Assembly: GCA_035456205.1 (NCBI GenBank)
Contig: DATIDQ010000084.1
Location: 1 to 25,321, forward strand
Direction: 5' to 3'
DNA from: UBA7239 sp035456205
GTDB lineage: Bacteria; Pseudomonadota; Gammaproteobacteria; Pseudomonadales; UBA7239
Length of the DNA stretch: 25,321 nucleotides
The notes beneath the pieces are model-generated. The model was given only the letters and a program-made list of their open reading frames with translations. It had not been told where the DNA came from and did not search any database. Shown piece by piece: positions 1 to 7,015 of this stretch; position 1 is the stretch's first letter; every line of letters begins with the position of its first letter. The translations under genes were made by a program, and so were the position numbers.

Positions 1-371
1 TAATGTTGCGCCAGCTGCTGTAGCAGAGCTGGTGTATCGTTGAAAACAGCCACCTCCTGCCGCGCGCGCCAGAAAATATCGAACGCTTGTTCAGCAAGAC
101 TGTGTGCAGCATTTGCAGGTACACCGGATTTTTGCAGTGCCTGACGAAACGCGACGCGCCGGATTTCACTGACGCGGTGCTTGAGCTCAGGAAACTGCTC
201 GCGTAATTGCATGCGCAGTTCAACAAATGCAGCTGGTGGAAATTGTGCACCCAATGCCGGGTGTTGTGCTGCCAACCAATCATAACTCGCCGATTCGCCG
301 CGTTGCAGTGCATCATCCGGGTTCCAGAGTGTGTGATCGAGATCAAAGGTGATGAGTTTGATGCGGTTCAT
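1..371 (-). CDS. HAD-superfamily phosphatase, YigB-like (partial, C-terminus off the left edge)
   Basis: Reading leftward from an ATG at 371 gives 123 complete codons with no stop before the window edge, so only the N-terminal half is present. The start MNRIKLITFDLDHTLW carries HAD motif I (DxDxT: D10 nucleophile, D12 general acid, T14). The rest is a helical cap region rich in Gln/Glu/Arg; motifs II to IV lie outside the window. Family knowledge: YigB of E. coli is a HAD phosphatase acting on FMN and similar phosphates, and its gene follows xerC, as this one does after two small inserted genes. The start is two bases after the stop codon of the preceding membrane-protein gene, which implies cotranscription and translational coupling. 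The HAD assignment is firm. The YigB orthology rests on synteny and overall appearance, and the substrate is not determined. Confidence 0.85.
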   Translation of the reverse strand, partial: MNRIKLITFDLDHTLWNPDDALQRGESASYDWLAAQHPALGAQFPPAAFVELRMQLREQFPELKHRVSEIRRVAFRQALQKSGVPANAAHSLAEQAFDIFWRARQEVAVFNDTPALLQQLAQH

Positions 372-373
372 GT

Positions 374-589
374 TCAGTGATCGAGATGCTCGCCGCTGCT
401 ATTGATTTTATCTTCCCGGGTTTCTTTGCTAACAAACCAGACGGCAAAGACAATCAAGATCAATGCGCCGATGGTCATTTCCAGTTTAATAAAAACCAGA
501 GGGTCCCATACGGCAAACCACAACTGGGCAATGCCCAGCAGTATGCCGAGCACAAACAATCCTGTTCCAGTGATAATGCCAATATTCAT
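374..589 (-). CDS. small two-helix inner-membrane protein, function unknown
   Basis: This encodes 71 residues beginning MNIGIITGTG. The ATG at 589 is chosen because AAGGAG lies six bases upstream (595-600); the longer reading from 634 overlaps the preceding gene and lacks such a site. Two hydrophobic stretches, about residues 3-28 and 32-53, form a likely helical hairpin, followed by a short charged tail rich in Lys, Glu, Asp and His. No enzymatic motif is visible and I do not recognise a named family. It sits 25 bases after the YbjQ-like gene and 2 bases before the HAD phosphatase gene, so it belongs to the xerC transcription unit. A role in membranes is inferred only from hydrophobicity. 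Confidence 0.7.
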   Translation of the reverse strand: MNIGIITGTGLFVLGILLGIAQLWFAVWDPLVFIKLEMTIGALILIVFAVWFVSKETREDKINSSGEHLDH

Positions 590-614
590 AGTGGCTCCTT
601 GGATCTGAAAAATA

Positions 615-944
615 TTAGCGTTGCTGCGCAACAACCGCTGTGCCGTAACAGATAACCTCTGTTACGCCGCGCATGACTTCTGTGGCGTCATAGCGCACGG
701 AAATAATGGCATTGGCGCCATTTTTTTCAGCTTGCACCAACATCAATTTGTAGGCATCTTTTCTTGCTTGCTCACACATGTTGGTATAGATGGTGATATT
801 GCCGCCAATAATGGTTTGCAGCCCGCCAAAAAACGAACCGACGATGGAGCGTGAACGCACGACAATGCCACGCACTACGCCGACATTGCTGACGATGTCA
901 TACCCTGGCAATTCAAAAGCCGTTGTTACCATTTTTGCTTCCAT
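615..944 (-). CDS. YbjQ-family (UPF0145) putative heavy-metal-binding domain protein
   Basis: This is a 109-residue protein matching the YbjQ/UPF0145 pattern: an N-terminal strand (VTTAFELPGYDIV), a central glycine-rich segment (SFFGGLQTIIGG, about residues 37-48), then a helix containing a conserved KLM.QAEKNGANAII stretch and a C-terminal YGTAVV strand. The usual family length is a little over 100 residues, so it appears complete. The start at 944 is supported by GGGAG seven bases upstream; a second Met at codon 5 is possible. The family folds as a small pentameric or decameric domain of unsettled function, sometimes called heavy-metal binding. It lies 28 bases after xerC on the same strand, between xerC and the YigB-like gene, where E. 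coli has no such gene. Confidence 0.85.
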   Translation of the reverse strand: MEAKMVTTAFELPGYDIVSNVGVVRGIVVRSRSIVGSFFGGLQTIIGGNITIYTNMCEQARKDAYKLMLVQAEKNGANAIISVRYDATEVMRGVTEVICYGTAVVAQQR

Positions 945-972
945 TTGATTCTCCCGTCTGTTTTTATGAGTG

Positions 973-1896
973 TCAGATATGGTTTATATCAGAATCGGTA
1001 TCAGATTTTCTCTGCGCACGCGGATGCGCTGCATCATAAACCTTGGCGAGATGTTGAAAATCCAGATGCGTATAAATTTGCGTGGTAGAAATGCTGGCGT
1101 GGCCAAGTAATTCTTGCACAGCGCGTAAATCACCGCTGGATTCCAGCATATGGCTGGCAAACGCATGGCGCAGCATGTGCGGATTCACCGGTTCATCCAT
1201 GCCCTGTTTCACGCTGTAATGTTTCAAGCGCAACTGAATCGCACGCACACCGAGCCGCGCGCCTTTTTGGCCGATAAATAATGCGTGCTGCACCGCGTCT
1301 TGCGGAATGCCTTCGGCGCGCACAGCCAGCCAATCGCGCAGAGCGATGACCGCAACGCGCCCGACTGGCACCACACGCACTTTGTTGCCTTTACCCGTGA
1401 CACGCACCAGCCCTTCGCTGAGATCGACGGCAGATAAATCCAGTCCAGCCAATTCAGACAGTCGCAAGCCGGATGAATAAAATAATTCAAGCATCGCGTG
1501 ATCGCGTTTTGCCAGCCAGCTGTCATCATCAATCGACAGGAAACGGTTCATCTGGTCGACATCAAGCGTTTTGGGCAACTTGCGCGGACTTTTTGGTGCG
1601 CGAATCGCAGCGACCGGATTGCTTTCGACCAGATGCCGACTGCCCAACCAGGCAAAAAACTGGCGCCATGCTGATAACACTCGCTGTAAACTGCGGCCAG
1701 ATAGTCCTTTGCTGTGCAAACCGGCCAGCAATTGGCGGATATGGAATTCGCGCACTTGCGCGACATCGTTTATTGCTTGTTGTTGCAGAGGGCTGGCCAG
1801 TAGCGCCAGATCACGGCCATAGGCCTCGGTGGTGTGCGGCGATAGTCGCCGCTCGCTGGTGAGGTGTTGCAGGTACTGGCCAACAAGTGCCTGCAT
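973..1896 (-). CDS. xerC: site-specific tyrosine recombinase XerC
   Basis: This 307-residue tyrosine recombinase has an N-terminal SAM-like core-binding domain (about residues 1-90) and a C-terminal catalytic domain. The catalytic set is complete: R145 in SSGLRLSELAGL, K169 in TGKGNKVR, H240 and R243 in HMLRHAFASH, H266 in LLGHASIS, and the nucleophile Y275 in TQIYTHLD. Several of these numbers coincide with E. coli XerC. With XerD it resolves chromosome dimers at dif during division. XerC rather than XerD is favoured by its place directly after the DUF484 gene (8 bases after its stop), the E. coli dapF-yigA-xerC-yigB arrangement. Nothing is missing or truncated. Confidence 0.95.
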   Translation of the reverse strand: MQALVGQYLQHLTSERRLSPHTTEAYGRDLALLASPLQQQAINDVAQVREFHIRQLLAGLHSKGLSGRSLQRVLSAWRQFFAWLGSRHLVESNPVAAIRAPKSPRKLPKTLDVDQMNRFLSIDDDSWLAKRDHAMLELFYSSGLRLSELAGLDLSAVDLSEGLVRVTGKGNKVRVVPVGRVAVIALRDWLAVRAEGIPQDAVQHALFIGQKGARLGVRAIQLRLKHYSVKQGMDEPVNPHMLRHAFASHMLESSGDLRAVQELLGHASISTTQIYTHLDFQHLAKVYDAAHPRAQRKSDTDSDINHI

Positions 1897-1904
1897 GGTG
1901 TTAC

Positions 1905-2633
1905 TCAGCCCACAGGTTGAGTGCCGCGCGGTATGGCGCGGGTGAGTACATCGGCAATGTAAGTCAGGAACATGGTGCCCATGCCGGAGCGGTAATGATC
2001 CGGATCAAAACTGCCAATAGCCAGTATTCCCAGCGCCTTGTTGTTCTGCGTTTCTTTGCCCGCTGTAATGGGCATGACAGCGGCGGAACGCACAGGCTGT
2101 GACGCATCAGCAAACAGAAAGGCAATTTCCTGTGGGCGCAGATGGCCACAAGTTGGCTGGCGGCTGTTAAGCAGTGCACCAATGGCGGTTTGTGCCACTT
2201 CCAGACTGGCAGCATCGAATAGCATGATTTTGCAGATATCAACCTGATAATCATCGCGCAAGCTGGACTCAACGGCGTCGATAATGCCTTCGATATTGCG
2301 CTGATCAAGAATGGTCAGCACCAGTTTCTGGGTTTTCTGGAACAGGCGGTCGTTATCCCTGGCGGTTTCCAGCAAGCGATTGAGCCGGTTGCGCACATCC
2401 CGGTTGCGGGTGCGCAGCACACTGACTTGACGCTCTACCAGTGATATAGCGTGTTCGCCGGTGTGGTGTGGCAAAGCGAGTTCTGGCAGCAGTTGTTCGT
2501 AGTCGATAAAGAAATCCGGATGTTGGCGCAAATACTCTGCCACATGATCCGGGTTCAGTGACTCTCCGGGCTGTTGCTCGTCGCGTGGACGTTCGTGATA
2601 GAGGGAATCGGTGTGAAAATCTTTGATGCTCAT
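1905..2633 (-). CDS. DUF484 family protein (E. coli YigA-like, GAF-like fold)
   Basis: This encodes 242 residues. The N-terminal part has the DUF484 signature around VAEYLRQHPDFF (about residues 31-42), followed by a helical, Arg-rich coiled segment (about 65-105, SLVERQVSVLRTRNRDVRNR) and a GAF-like C-terminal domain ending with GILAIGSFDPDHYRSGMGT. The function of the family is not known. In gammaproteobacteria it is typically encoded between dapF and xerC. Here the xerC side is kept, while dksA-gluQ separates it from dapF. The ATG at 2633 lies inside a short tandem duplication described separately, and no strong ribosome-binding site is visible. Confidence 0.9.
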   Translation of the reverse strand: MSIKDFHTDSLYHERPRDEQQPGESLNPDHVAEYLRQHPDFFIDYEQLLPELALPHHTGEHAISLVERQVSVLRTRNRDVRNRLNRLLETARDNDRLFQKTQKLVLTILDQRNIEGIIDAVESSLRDDYQVDICKIMLFDAASLEVAQTAIGALLNSRQPTCGHLRPQEIAFLFADASQPVRSAAVMPITAGKETQNNKALGILAIGSFDPDHYRSGMGTMFLTYIADVLTRAIPRGTQPVG

Positions 2634-2651
2634 GGGCTTTGATGCTCAGGG
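2621..2651. repeat. short tandem duplication spanning the DUF484 start codon
   Basis: The plus-strand word ctttgatgctcatggg (2621-2636) is followed at once by ctttgatgctcaggg (2637-2651). The two copies differ only by one missing base near the end. The inner copy supplies the start codon of the DUF484 gene (minus strand, 2633), while the outer copy has lost the ATG. It therefore looks like a local duplication of the 5' end of the gene. Confidence 0.75.
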
Positions 2652-2693
2652 TTGTCCGGTAAGGGCTGAAAAGTGTATGAAGCTATCTTACCC

Positions 2694-2702
2694 TGTTACA
2701 AT
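2694..2702 (+). promoter_or_regulatory. candidate extended -10 promoter element for dksA-gluQ
   Basis: TGTTACAAT contains TACAAT (five of six matches to the sigma-70 -10 box) preceded by TG and one base, the extended -10 form. No convincing -35 hexamer is found 16-18 bases upstream, which extended -10 promoters can tolerate. It would give a leader of about 85 bases before the dksA start. This is inference from motif only. Confidence 0.35.
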
Positions 2703-2793
2703 TACTGGCACAGCATCGGCCTTTCTGGTAATTTCTGCGGCCGTTATCGTATTTTGACGGTGTGCGTAACCAGTTTACGTTATTAAGGACAAC

Positions 2794-3810
2794 ATGCTCA
2801 AAGCCATCAAACGTATCTTCGGACGTAAAGACACAGCTGAGCATCACAACAAAGAGGCTGACAAGATGCCTGCAAAATCCAAGGCTGCAAAACCACAGAA
2901 ACCTGCCAGTAAGACGGCTAAAACGCCAGCCAAGCCTGCTGCAAAACCGGTAGCGAAAAAAGCAGCGGCCAAGCCGGTCGCCAAACCAGCGGCAAAAAAA
3001 GTTGCGGCTAAACCTGCAGCCAAGCCTGCTGCAAAACCGGTAGCGAAAAAAGCAGCGGCCAAGCCGGTCGCCAAACCAGCGGCAAAAAAAGTTGTGGCTA
3101 AACCTGCAGCCAAGCCTGCTGTAAAACCGGCAGCAAAAAAGACACCAATCAATAAACCAGCAGCTAAAATGCAGCCAGCTGCGAAACCTGTTGCTGTAAA
3201 GACGCCACCGGCAAAAGTGGCAGCGCCCGCTAAACCTGCGGCTAGTAAAGCTGTTCCCGCCCCAGTAAAAACTGTAAAAAAACCGGCGACCCCCGCTCCC
3301 GTTATCACCATCCAGAAAGCGAGTAGTAGTAAACCTGTGAGTAGTAGTAAACCAGCCAGTACCAGTAGTAGTAAAAAACCTGCCGCCAAATCCTCTTCGG
3401 TTATCAGTGACTTTATGCCGTATCAGGAGAAAGTTGGCGAAGATTATATGAATGACGCACACAAGGTGCATTTCCGCAAATTGTTGCTGGATTGGAAAAC
3501 CGAGCTGATGCAAGGTGTGGATCGCACAGTCAATCACATGAAAGACGAAGCGGCTAATTTTCCTGATCCAGCGGATCGCGCAACGCAGGAAGAAGAATTC
3601 AGTCTTGAGTTACGGGCGCGTGATCGTGAACGCAAGTTGATCAAGAAAATTGACAGCACGCTGGAATTGATCGAGCAGGATGAATACGGATACTGCGAAG
3701 CTTGTGGTGTTCCTATCGGCGTGCGTCGTCTTGAAGTGCGCCCGACAGCTACCCTGTGCGTAGATTGCAAAACGCTCTCCGAGATTAAAGAGAAACAGAT
3801 CGGCAGGTGA
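2794..3810 (+). CDS. dksA: RNA polymerase-binding transcription factor DksA with a histone-H1-like N-terminal extension
   Basis: This encodes 338 residues, against about 151 for E. coli DksA. Residues from about 209 onward match DksA: PYQEKVGEDYMN, the coiled coil with the acidic tip DPADRA (D258, D261, A263, corresponding to E. coli D71, D74, A76), and the four-cysteine zinc finger (C301, C304, C322, C325). So it should insert into the RNA polymerase secondary channel and act with ppGpp. Residues 26-200 are almost wholly Lys, Ala, Pro, Val and Ser in KPAAK/KPVAK units, like histone H1 tails and Pseudomonas AlgP, and are probably disordered and DNA- or RNA-binding (inference). The ATG at 2794 has AAGGA six bases upstream; an internal ATG at 2866 preceded by GAGG could give a slightly shorter form. 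gluQ follows with no gap, as in E. coli. Confidence 0.95.
   Translation: MLKAIKRIFGRKDTAEHHNKEADKMPAKSKAAKPQKPASKTAKTPAKPAAKPVAKKAAAKPVAKPAAKKVAAKPAAKPAAKPVAKKAAAKPVAKPAAKKVVAKPAAKPAVKPAAKKTPINKPAAKMQPAAKPVAVKTPPAKVAAPAKPAASKAVPAPVKTVKKPATPAPVITIQKASSSKPVSSSKPASTSSSKKPAAKSSSVISDFMPYQEKVGEDYMNDAHKVHFRKLLLDWKTELMQGVDRTVNHMKDEAANFPDPADRATQEEEFSLELRARDRERKLIKKIDSTLELIEQDEYGYCEACGVPIGVRRLEVRPTATLCVDCKTLSEIKEKQIGR
2941..3120 (+). repeat. 90-bp tandem duplication within the dksA Lys/Ala/Pro tail
   Basis: Positions 2941-3030 and 3031-3120 are the same 90-base unit with a single C-to-T difference at 3095 (corresponding to 3005), which changes Ala to Val. Each unit encodes 30 residues made of KPVAK/KPAAK words. 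A degenerate third copy begins at 3121. The near identity at synonymous positions shows a recent duplication, and the tract is expected to vary in length by slippage or recombination. Confidence 0.95.
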
Positions 3811-4698
3811 TTGCCGATTAACTCTGATCCCACGCAATACACGGGGCGTTTTGCCCCGTCTCCCTCCGGCCCGCTTCACTTCGGATCTCTCCTTGCTGCG
3901 TTAGCCAGTTTTGCTGATGCACGTCACCGTGCTGGCCGCTGGCTGGTTCGCATGGAGGATCTCGATCCTCCGCGCGAAATGCCGGGCGCTGATCGTCTTA
4001 TCCTCACAACACTGGAGCAGCATGCCCTGCATTGGGACGGCGACGTGCTGTACCAGAGTTCACGCCATACCCGCTATCGCGATGTATTGAGTGATTTGCA
4101 AATGCGTGGACGGGCATATCGCTGCGCGTGTAGTCGCGCCCGCTTGTTAACACTCGATCACGTTTACGATGGCCACTGTCGCACGCACTCTCCTGCACCG
4201 GACCAGCCTTGTGCGATCCGCCTGCAACTGCCAGATGAGACCGTGCAATTTGCTGACCGTATCCAGGGTTTACAGCAACAGAATCTGGCTTTGGGCGGGG
4301 ATTGCATCATCCATCGCAAGGATGGTTTTTTCGCCTATCAGTTGGCGGTGGTGGTGGATGATATCGACCAGGGCGTGACAGACGTGGTGCGCGGCAGTGA
4401 TATTCTTGAATCCACCGGCAGACAAATTTATCTGACTCGATTATTGGGCGCGAAAGATCTGGGTTATGCGCATATTCCGGTTGCGCTCGGCGCCGATGGC
4501 CAGAAACTCAGCAAGCAGAACCACGCACCGACGCTGGATGATTCCCGACCATCCCGCAATTTGCATCAAGCTTTGAACGCACTAGGGCAAAATCCGCCGG
4601 TGGAATTGGCGAGTGAAATGCCGGAAGTGATAGTAGAGTGGGCGGTCACTCACTGGAATGTCGCTGCAATACCTGAAGTGAAAGCTTTTATAGCCTGA
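3811..4698 (+). CDS. gluQ: glutamyl-Q tRNA(Asp) synthetase
   Basis: This encodes 295 residues of a truncated glutamyl-tRNA synthetase-like enzyme that attaches glutamate to the queuosine base at the wobble position of tRNA(Asp). Near the N-terminus TGRFAPSPSGPLHFGSLL holds the HIGH-type motif (HFGS). A zinc site is suggested by CACSR followed by YDGHC, and KLSKQ is the KMSKS-type motif. It lacks the anticodon-binding domain, as GluQ should. The start is taken as TTG at 3811, immediately after the dksA TGA, with AGG just upstream inside dksA; homology begins at TGRFAPSPSG, so a slightly later start cannot be excluded. The dksA-gluQ order is conserved in enterics. Its last 11 bases overlap the convergent dapF gene. 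Confidence 0.93.
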   Translation: MPINSDPTQYTGRFAPSPSGPLHFGSLLAALASFADARHRAGRWLVRMEDLDPPREMPGADRLILTTLEQHALHWDGDVLYQSSRHTRYRDVLSDLQMRGRAYRCACSRARLLTLDHVYDGHCRTHSPAPDQPCAIRLQLPDETVQFADRIQGLQQQNLALGGDCIIHRKDGFFAYQLAVVVDDIDQGVTDVVRGSDILESTGRQIYLTRLLGAKDLGYAHIPVALGADGQKLSKQNHAPTLDDSRPSRNLHQALNALGQNPPVELASEMPEVIVEWAVTHWNVAAIPEVKAFIA

Positions 4699-5518
4699 TC
4701 TGGCCACGAAACACTGTAACGGCTGGGCCGGTCATCATCACAGCATGATTCTCGCCTGCCCATTCAATCAGCAGATCGCCGCCGGGCAGCGAAACACACA
4801 CCGGGCTGGTGAGCCAGCCGCGCCGAATACCTGCCACAGCTGCCGCACAGGCACCGGTGCCGCAGGCGAGTGTCTCCCCGCTGCCGCGTTCAAACACCCG
4901 TAACCGGATATGGTGCTGATCCAGTACTTGCATGAAGCCGGCGTTAACACGTTTGGGAAAGCGCGGGTGCTGCTCGATTGCCGGCCCCAAGGCCGCGACC
5001 GGCGCGGTATCGACATCGTCCACCCGCAGCACGCAATGCGGATTGCCCATCGACACAGCGCTGATATCCAGTGTCTGGCCATTGACATCCAGCATATAAC
5101 TGCCTGATTCATGAGGTGCATCAAACGGGATCGCCGAGGGCGTGAATTGTGGCGTGCCCATATCAACACAAACGCGTTCATCCTGCAGCACATTGAGTTC
5201 GATAATGCCGGAGAGCGTTTGCACGCGTATCTGGCGTTTGTTAGTGAGTCGTTGCTCGCGCACAAAGCGAGCAAAACAGCGGGCGCCATTGCCACATTGC
5301 TCGACTTCGCCGCCATCGGCATTGAAAATGCGGTAGCTGAAATCGACATCGGGGGAATCCGGTGCTTCGACGATCAATACCTGGTCGCAGCCAATACCCA
5401 GATGACGGTCCGCAATCAACCGTACCTGTTCGCTGGTCAGGTAGCCGCGCTGGGAAATAAAGTCGAAAACAGCAAAATCATTGCCGAGTCCGTGCATTTT
5501 GCTGAATTTGAGCAGCAT
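4688..5518 (-). CDS. dapF: diaminopimelate epimerase
   Basis: This encodes 276 residues, the usual DapF length. It interconverts LL- and meso-diaminopimelate in the lysine and peptidoglycan pathway in the cytoplasm. Both catalytic cysteines are present in their signatures: C75 in FNADGGEVEQCGNGARC and C219 in GETLACGTGAC. The N-terminus MLLKFSKMHGLGNDF is typical and fixes the start at 5518. The gene follows engB by 46 bases on the same strand and has its own candidate promoter. Its 3' end overlaps gluQ convergently by 11 bases, with no terminator between them. In enterics dapF heads the DUF484-xerC-HAD operon; here dksA-gluQ intervenes. Confidence 0.96.
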   Translation of the reverse strand: MLLKFSKMHGLGNDFAVFDFISQRGYLTSEQVRLIADRHLGIGCDQVLIVEAPDSPDVDFSYRIFNADGGEVEQCGNGARCFARFVREQRLTNKRQIRVQTLSGIIELNVLQDERVCVDMGTPQFTPSAIPFDAPHESGSYMLDVNGQTLDISAVSMGNPHCVLRVDDVDTAPVAALGPAIEQHPRFPKRVNAGFMQVLDQHHIRLRVFERGSGETLACGTGACAAAVAGIRRGWLTSPVCVSLPGGDLLIEWAGENHAVMMTGPAVTVFRGQIRL

Positions 5519-5547
5519 GGCCGTTCATCAGATATCAATAGATGACC

Positions 5548-5576
5548 AGTATAAGATGCAAGTCTCAGGCTGTCAT
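5548..5576 (-). promoter_or_regulatory. candidate sigma-70 promoter for dapF
   Basis: On the minus strand the -35 box ATGACA (5576-5571) and the -10 box TATACT (5553-5548) each match the consensus at five of six positions and are separated by 17 bases. Transcription would begin near 5541, about 20 bases before the dapF ATG. The -35 box overlaps the last codons of engB, so dapF could be expressed both from here and by read-through. This is motif evidence only. Confidence 0.6.
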
Positions 5577-6206
5577 ATCACCAGCCGCGCCTTGCGGGCT
5601 GAGCCAGCGGTCGAGTACGCCCGCCAGTTCTTCCGCGCCCTGTTTCGACAGCGATGAAAACAGTTGCACGCTAATGTTGTCGCCCCAGGGCGCCAGCAGC
5701 TTGCGCACCTTGAATAACTCCTGTTGCGCAGGCCCGCGGTTGAGCTTGTCGGCTTTGGTCAGGACACAGTGCACAGGCAATCCGGTATTTTTGGCCCAAT
5801 CGAGCATATTGCAGTCAAATTCTTTTAGCGGGTGGCGAATATCCATTAACAAAACCAGACCGCGCAGTGTCTCACGACGGCGTAAATAGTCTTCCAGATG
5901 CAATTGCCATTCATCCTTGGTGGCATGGGAAACTTTGGCATAACCGTAGCCCGGTAAATCAACCAGGCGCTGTCTGGCCTCCTCGTCGATGGCAAAAAAA
6001 TTGATGAGTTGGGTGCGCCCCGGTGTTTTACTGGTGCGCGCCAGATGACGGTTGTCTGTCAATACGTTGATGCAGCTGGATTTGCCTGCATTGGAGCGCC
6101 CGGCAAAGGCTACTTCAGCTCCCTCGTCAGGCGGGCACTCCGTAAGACGGGAAGCGCTGGTCACAAAACGTGCGCGGCGGAAATCAACCAGGGAGAGCGG
6201 TGGCAT
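5565..6206 (-). CDS. engB: ribosome biogenesis GTP-binding protein EngB/YsxC (YihA)
   Basis: This is a 213-residue TrmE-Era-EngA-like GTPase needed for large ribosomal subunit assembly. Motifs in order are G1 GRSNAGKSS (residues 36-44), G2 TSKTPGRTQ, G3 DLPGYGYAKV and G4 TKAD, ending with the SSLSKQG region (G5). The frame stays open up to 6506, but that extension runs through the divergent promoter region and into cytochrome c4. The ATG at 6206 aligns with known EngB N-termini and has an AGGA sequence upstream. It is divergent from the cytochrome c4 gene, a neighbourhood also found in Pseudomonas, and is followed by dapF. Confidence 0.94.
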   Translation of the reverse strand: MPPLSLVDFRRARFVTSASRLTECPPDEGAEVAFAGRSNAGKSSCINVLTDNRHLARTSKTPGRTQLINFFAIDEEARQRLVDLPGYGYAKVSHATKDEWQLHLEDYLRRRETLRGLVLLMDIRHPLKEFDCNMLDWAKNTGLPVHCVLTKADKLNRGPAQQELFKVRKLLAPWGDNISVQLFSSLSKQGAEELAGVLDRWLSPQGAAGDMTA

Positions 6207-6267
6207 GGCAGTGGTAATCCTCAGGGGCTGATTCTGGTGCTTTCTACCGTTTGGCAGAACGGCAGTA

Positions 6268-6273
6268 TATAAT
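6268..6273 (+). promoter_or_regulatory. candidate -10 box for the cytochrome c4 gene
   Basis: A perfect TATAAT occurs 75 bases before the cytochrome c4 ATG in the 142-base divergent region between engB and the cytochrome gene. The hexamer 17 bases upstream (TACCGT) is a poor -35. An inverted repeat CCGTT/AACGG (6247-6251 and 6258-6262) sits where a -35 element would be and could be an operator. This is weak, motif-only evidence. Confidence 0.35.
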
Positions 6274-6348
6274 GCCGCGGTTTTTTTAGGGGAAAACGCA
6301 CAACGTGTTACCCTGACAACCTGTAACGTTTTACCCCGTGGTGAATAC

Positions 6349-6984
6349 ATGAAATCCATGATCAGCAAAAATTTTATTTTCGTACTTGGTTTGATCGTCG
6401 CTGTGCCCGTATTGGCCGGTGATGCAGCAGCGGGTAAAGCGCTGACTACCGCCTGCGCCGCCTGCCATGGCGCCGACGGCAATAGCATGGCGCCAACGTT
6501 CCCCAAGCTGGCTGGTCAGGGCGATAAATATTTATTGAAGCAGTTGCAGGACATCAAGGCTGGTACGCGCGTGGTGCCGGAAATGACAGGCCAGCTGACC
6601 AACTTCAGTGCAACGGATCTGGAAAATATAGCAGCCTATTTTTCCAGTAAGGAAATGGCATTGGCCGGTTCCAAAGATGATAAAGAATTGCTCGAACTCG
6701 GCGCGAAAATATATCTTGCCGGCAATAAAGATGTCGGCGTTCCCGCCTGTGCCGGTTGCCACTCACCTACGGGTGCCGGCAACGCGCCAGCAGGTTTCCC
6801 GAAACTGGGTGGTCAGCATGCGGACTATATTGCCAAGCAGCTGAGAGATTTTCGCGCAGGGGCTGAGTATACGGACAAAGGCCGCCACAACGACGGCGAT
6901 AACCGCGTTATGCGTGGTGGTGTAGCCCGCATGAGTGATCGGGAAATTGATGCAGTTGCCAACTACATCGCTGGCTTACACTAG
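6349..6984 (+). CDS. periplasmic diheme cytochrome c4
   Basis: This encodes 211 residues. An N-terminal signal peptide (MKSMISKNFIFVLGLIVAVPVLA) is probably cleaved near residue 23. Two similar domains each carry a heme c attachment motif: CAACH at 36-40 and CAGCH at 134-138. M79 (VPEMTGQL) and probably M188 (NRVMRGG) are the distal heme ligands. PKLAGQ and PKLGGQ follow the two motifs, showing the internal duplication typical of cytochrome c4. It carries electrons in the periplasm to terminal oxidases. A strong terminator and dsbA follow, the same order as in Pseudomonas. The start is ATG 6349; an ATG three codons later is possible. Confidence 0.94.
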   Translation: MKSMISKNFIFVLGLIVAVPVLAGDAAAGKALTTACAACHGADGNSMAPTFPKLAGQGDKYLLKQLQDIKAGTRVVPEMTGQLTNFSATDLENIAAYFSSKEMALAGSKDDKELLELGAKIYLAGNKDVGVPACAGCHSPTGAGNAPAGFPKLGGQHADYIAKQLRDFRAGAEYTDKGRHNDGDNRVMRGGVARMSDREIDAVANYIAGLH

Positions 6985-7015
6985 GGAACTCTGGTTCGTT
7001 TGCAGCATCATAAGG

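Noticed and set aside
2941..3120. CRISPR-like array
   Set aside because: The repeats are adjacent 90-base coding units without spacers and are in frame with the dksA tail.
2683..3537. Long minus-strand reading opposite dksA with a Phe/Cys/Arg-rich product
   Set aside because: It is the mirror of the Lys/Ala/Pro repeat codons of dksA; the product is low-complexity and has no independent start signal or homology.
6207..6506. N-terminal extension of EngB by 100 residues
   Set aside because: It runs through the divergent promoter region and into the cytochrome c4 signal peptide; EngB homology starts at the ATG at 6206.
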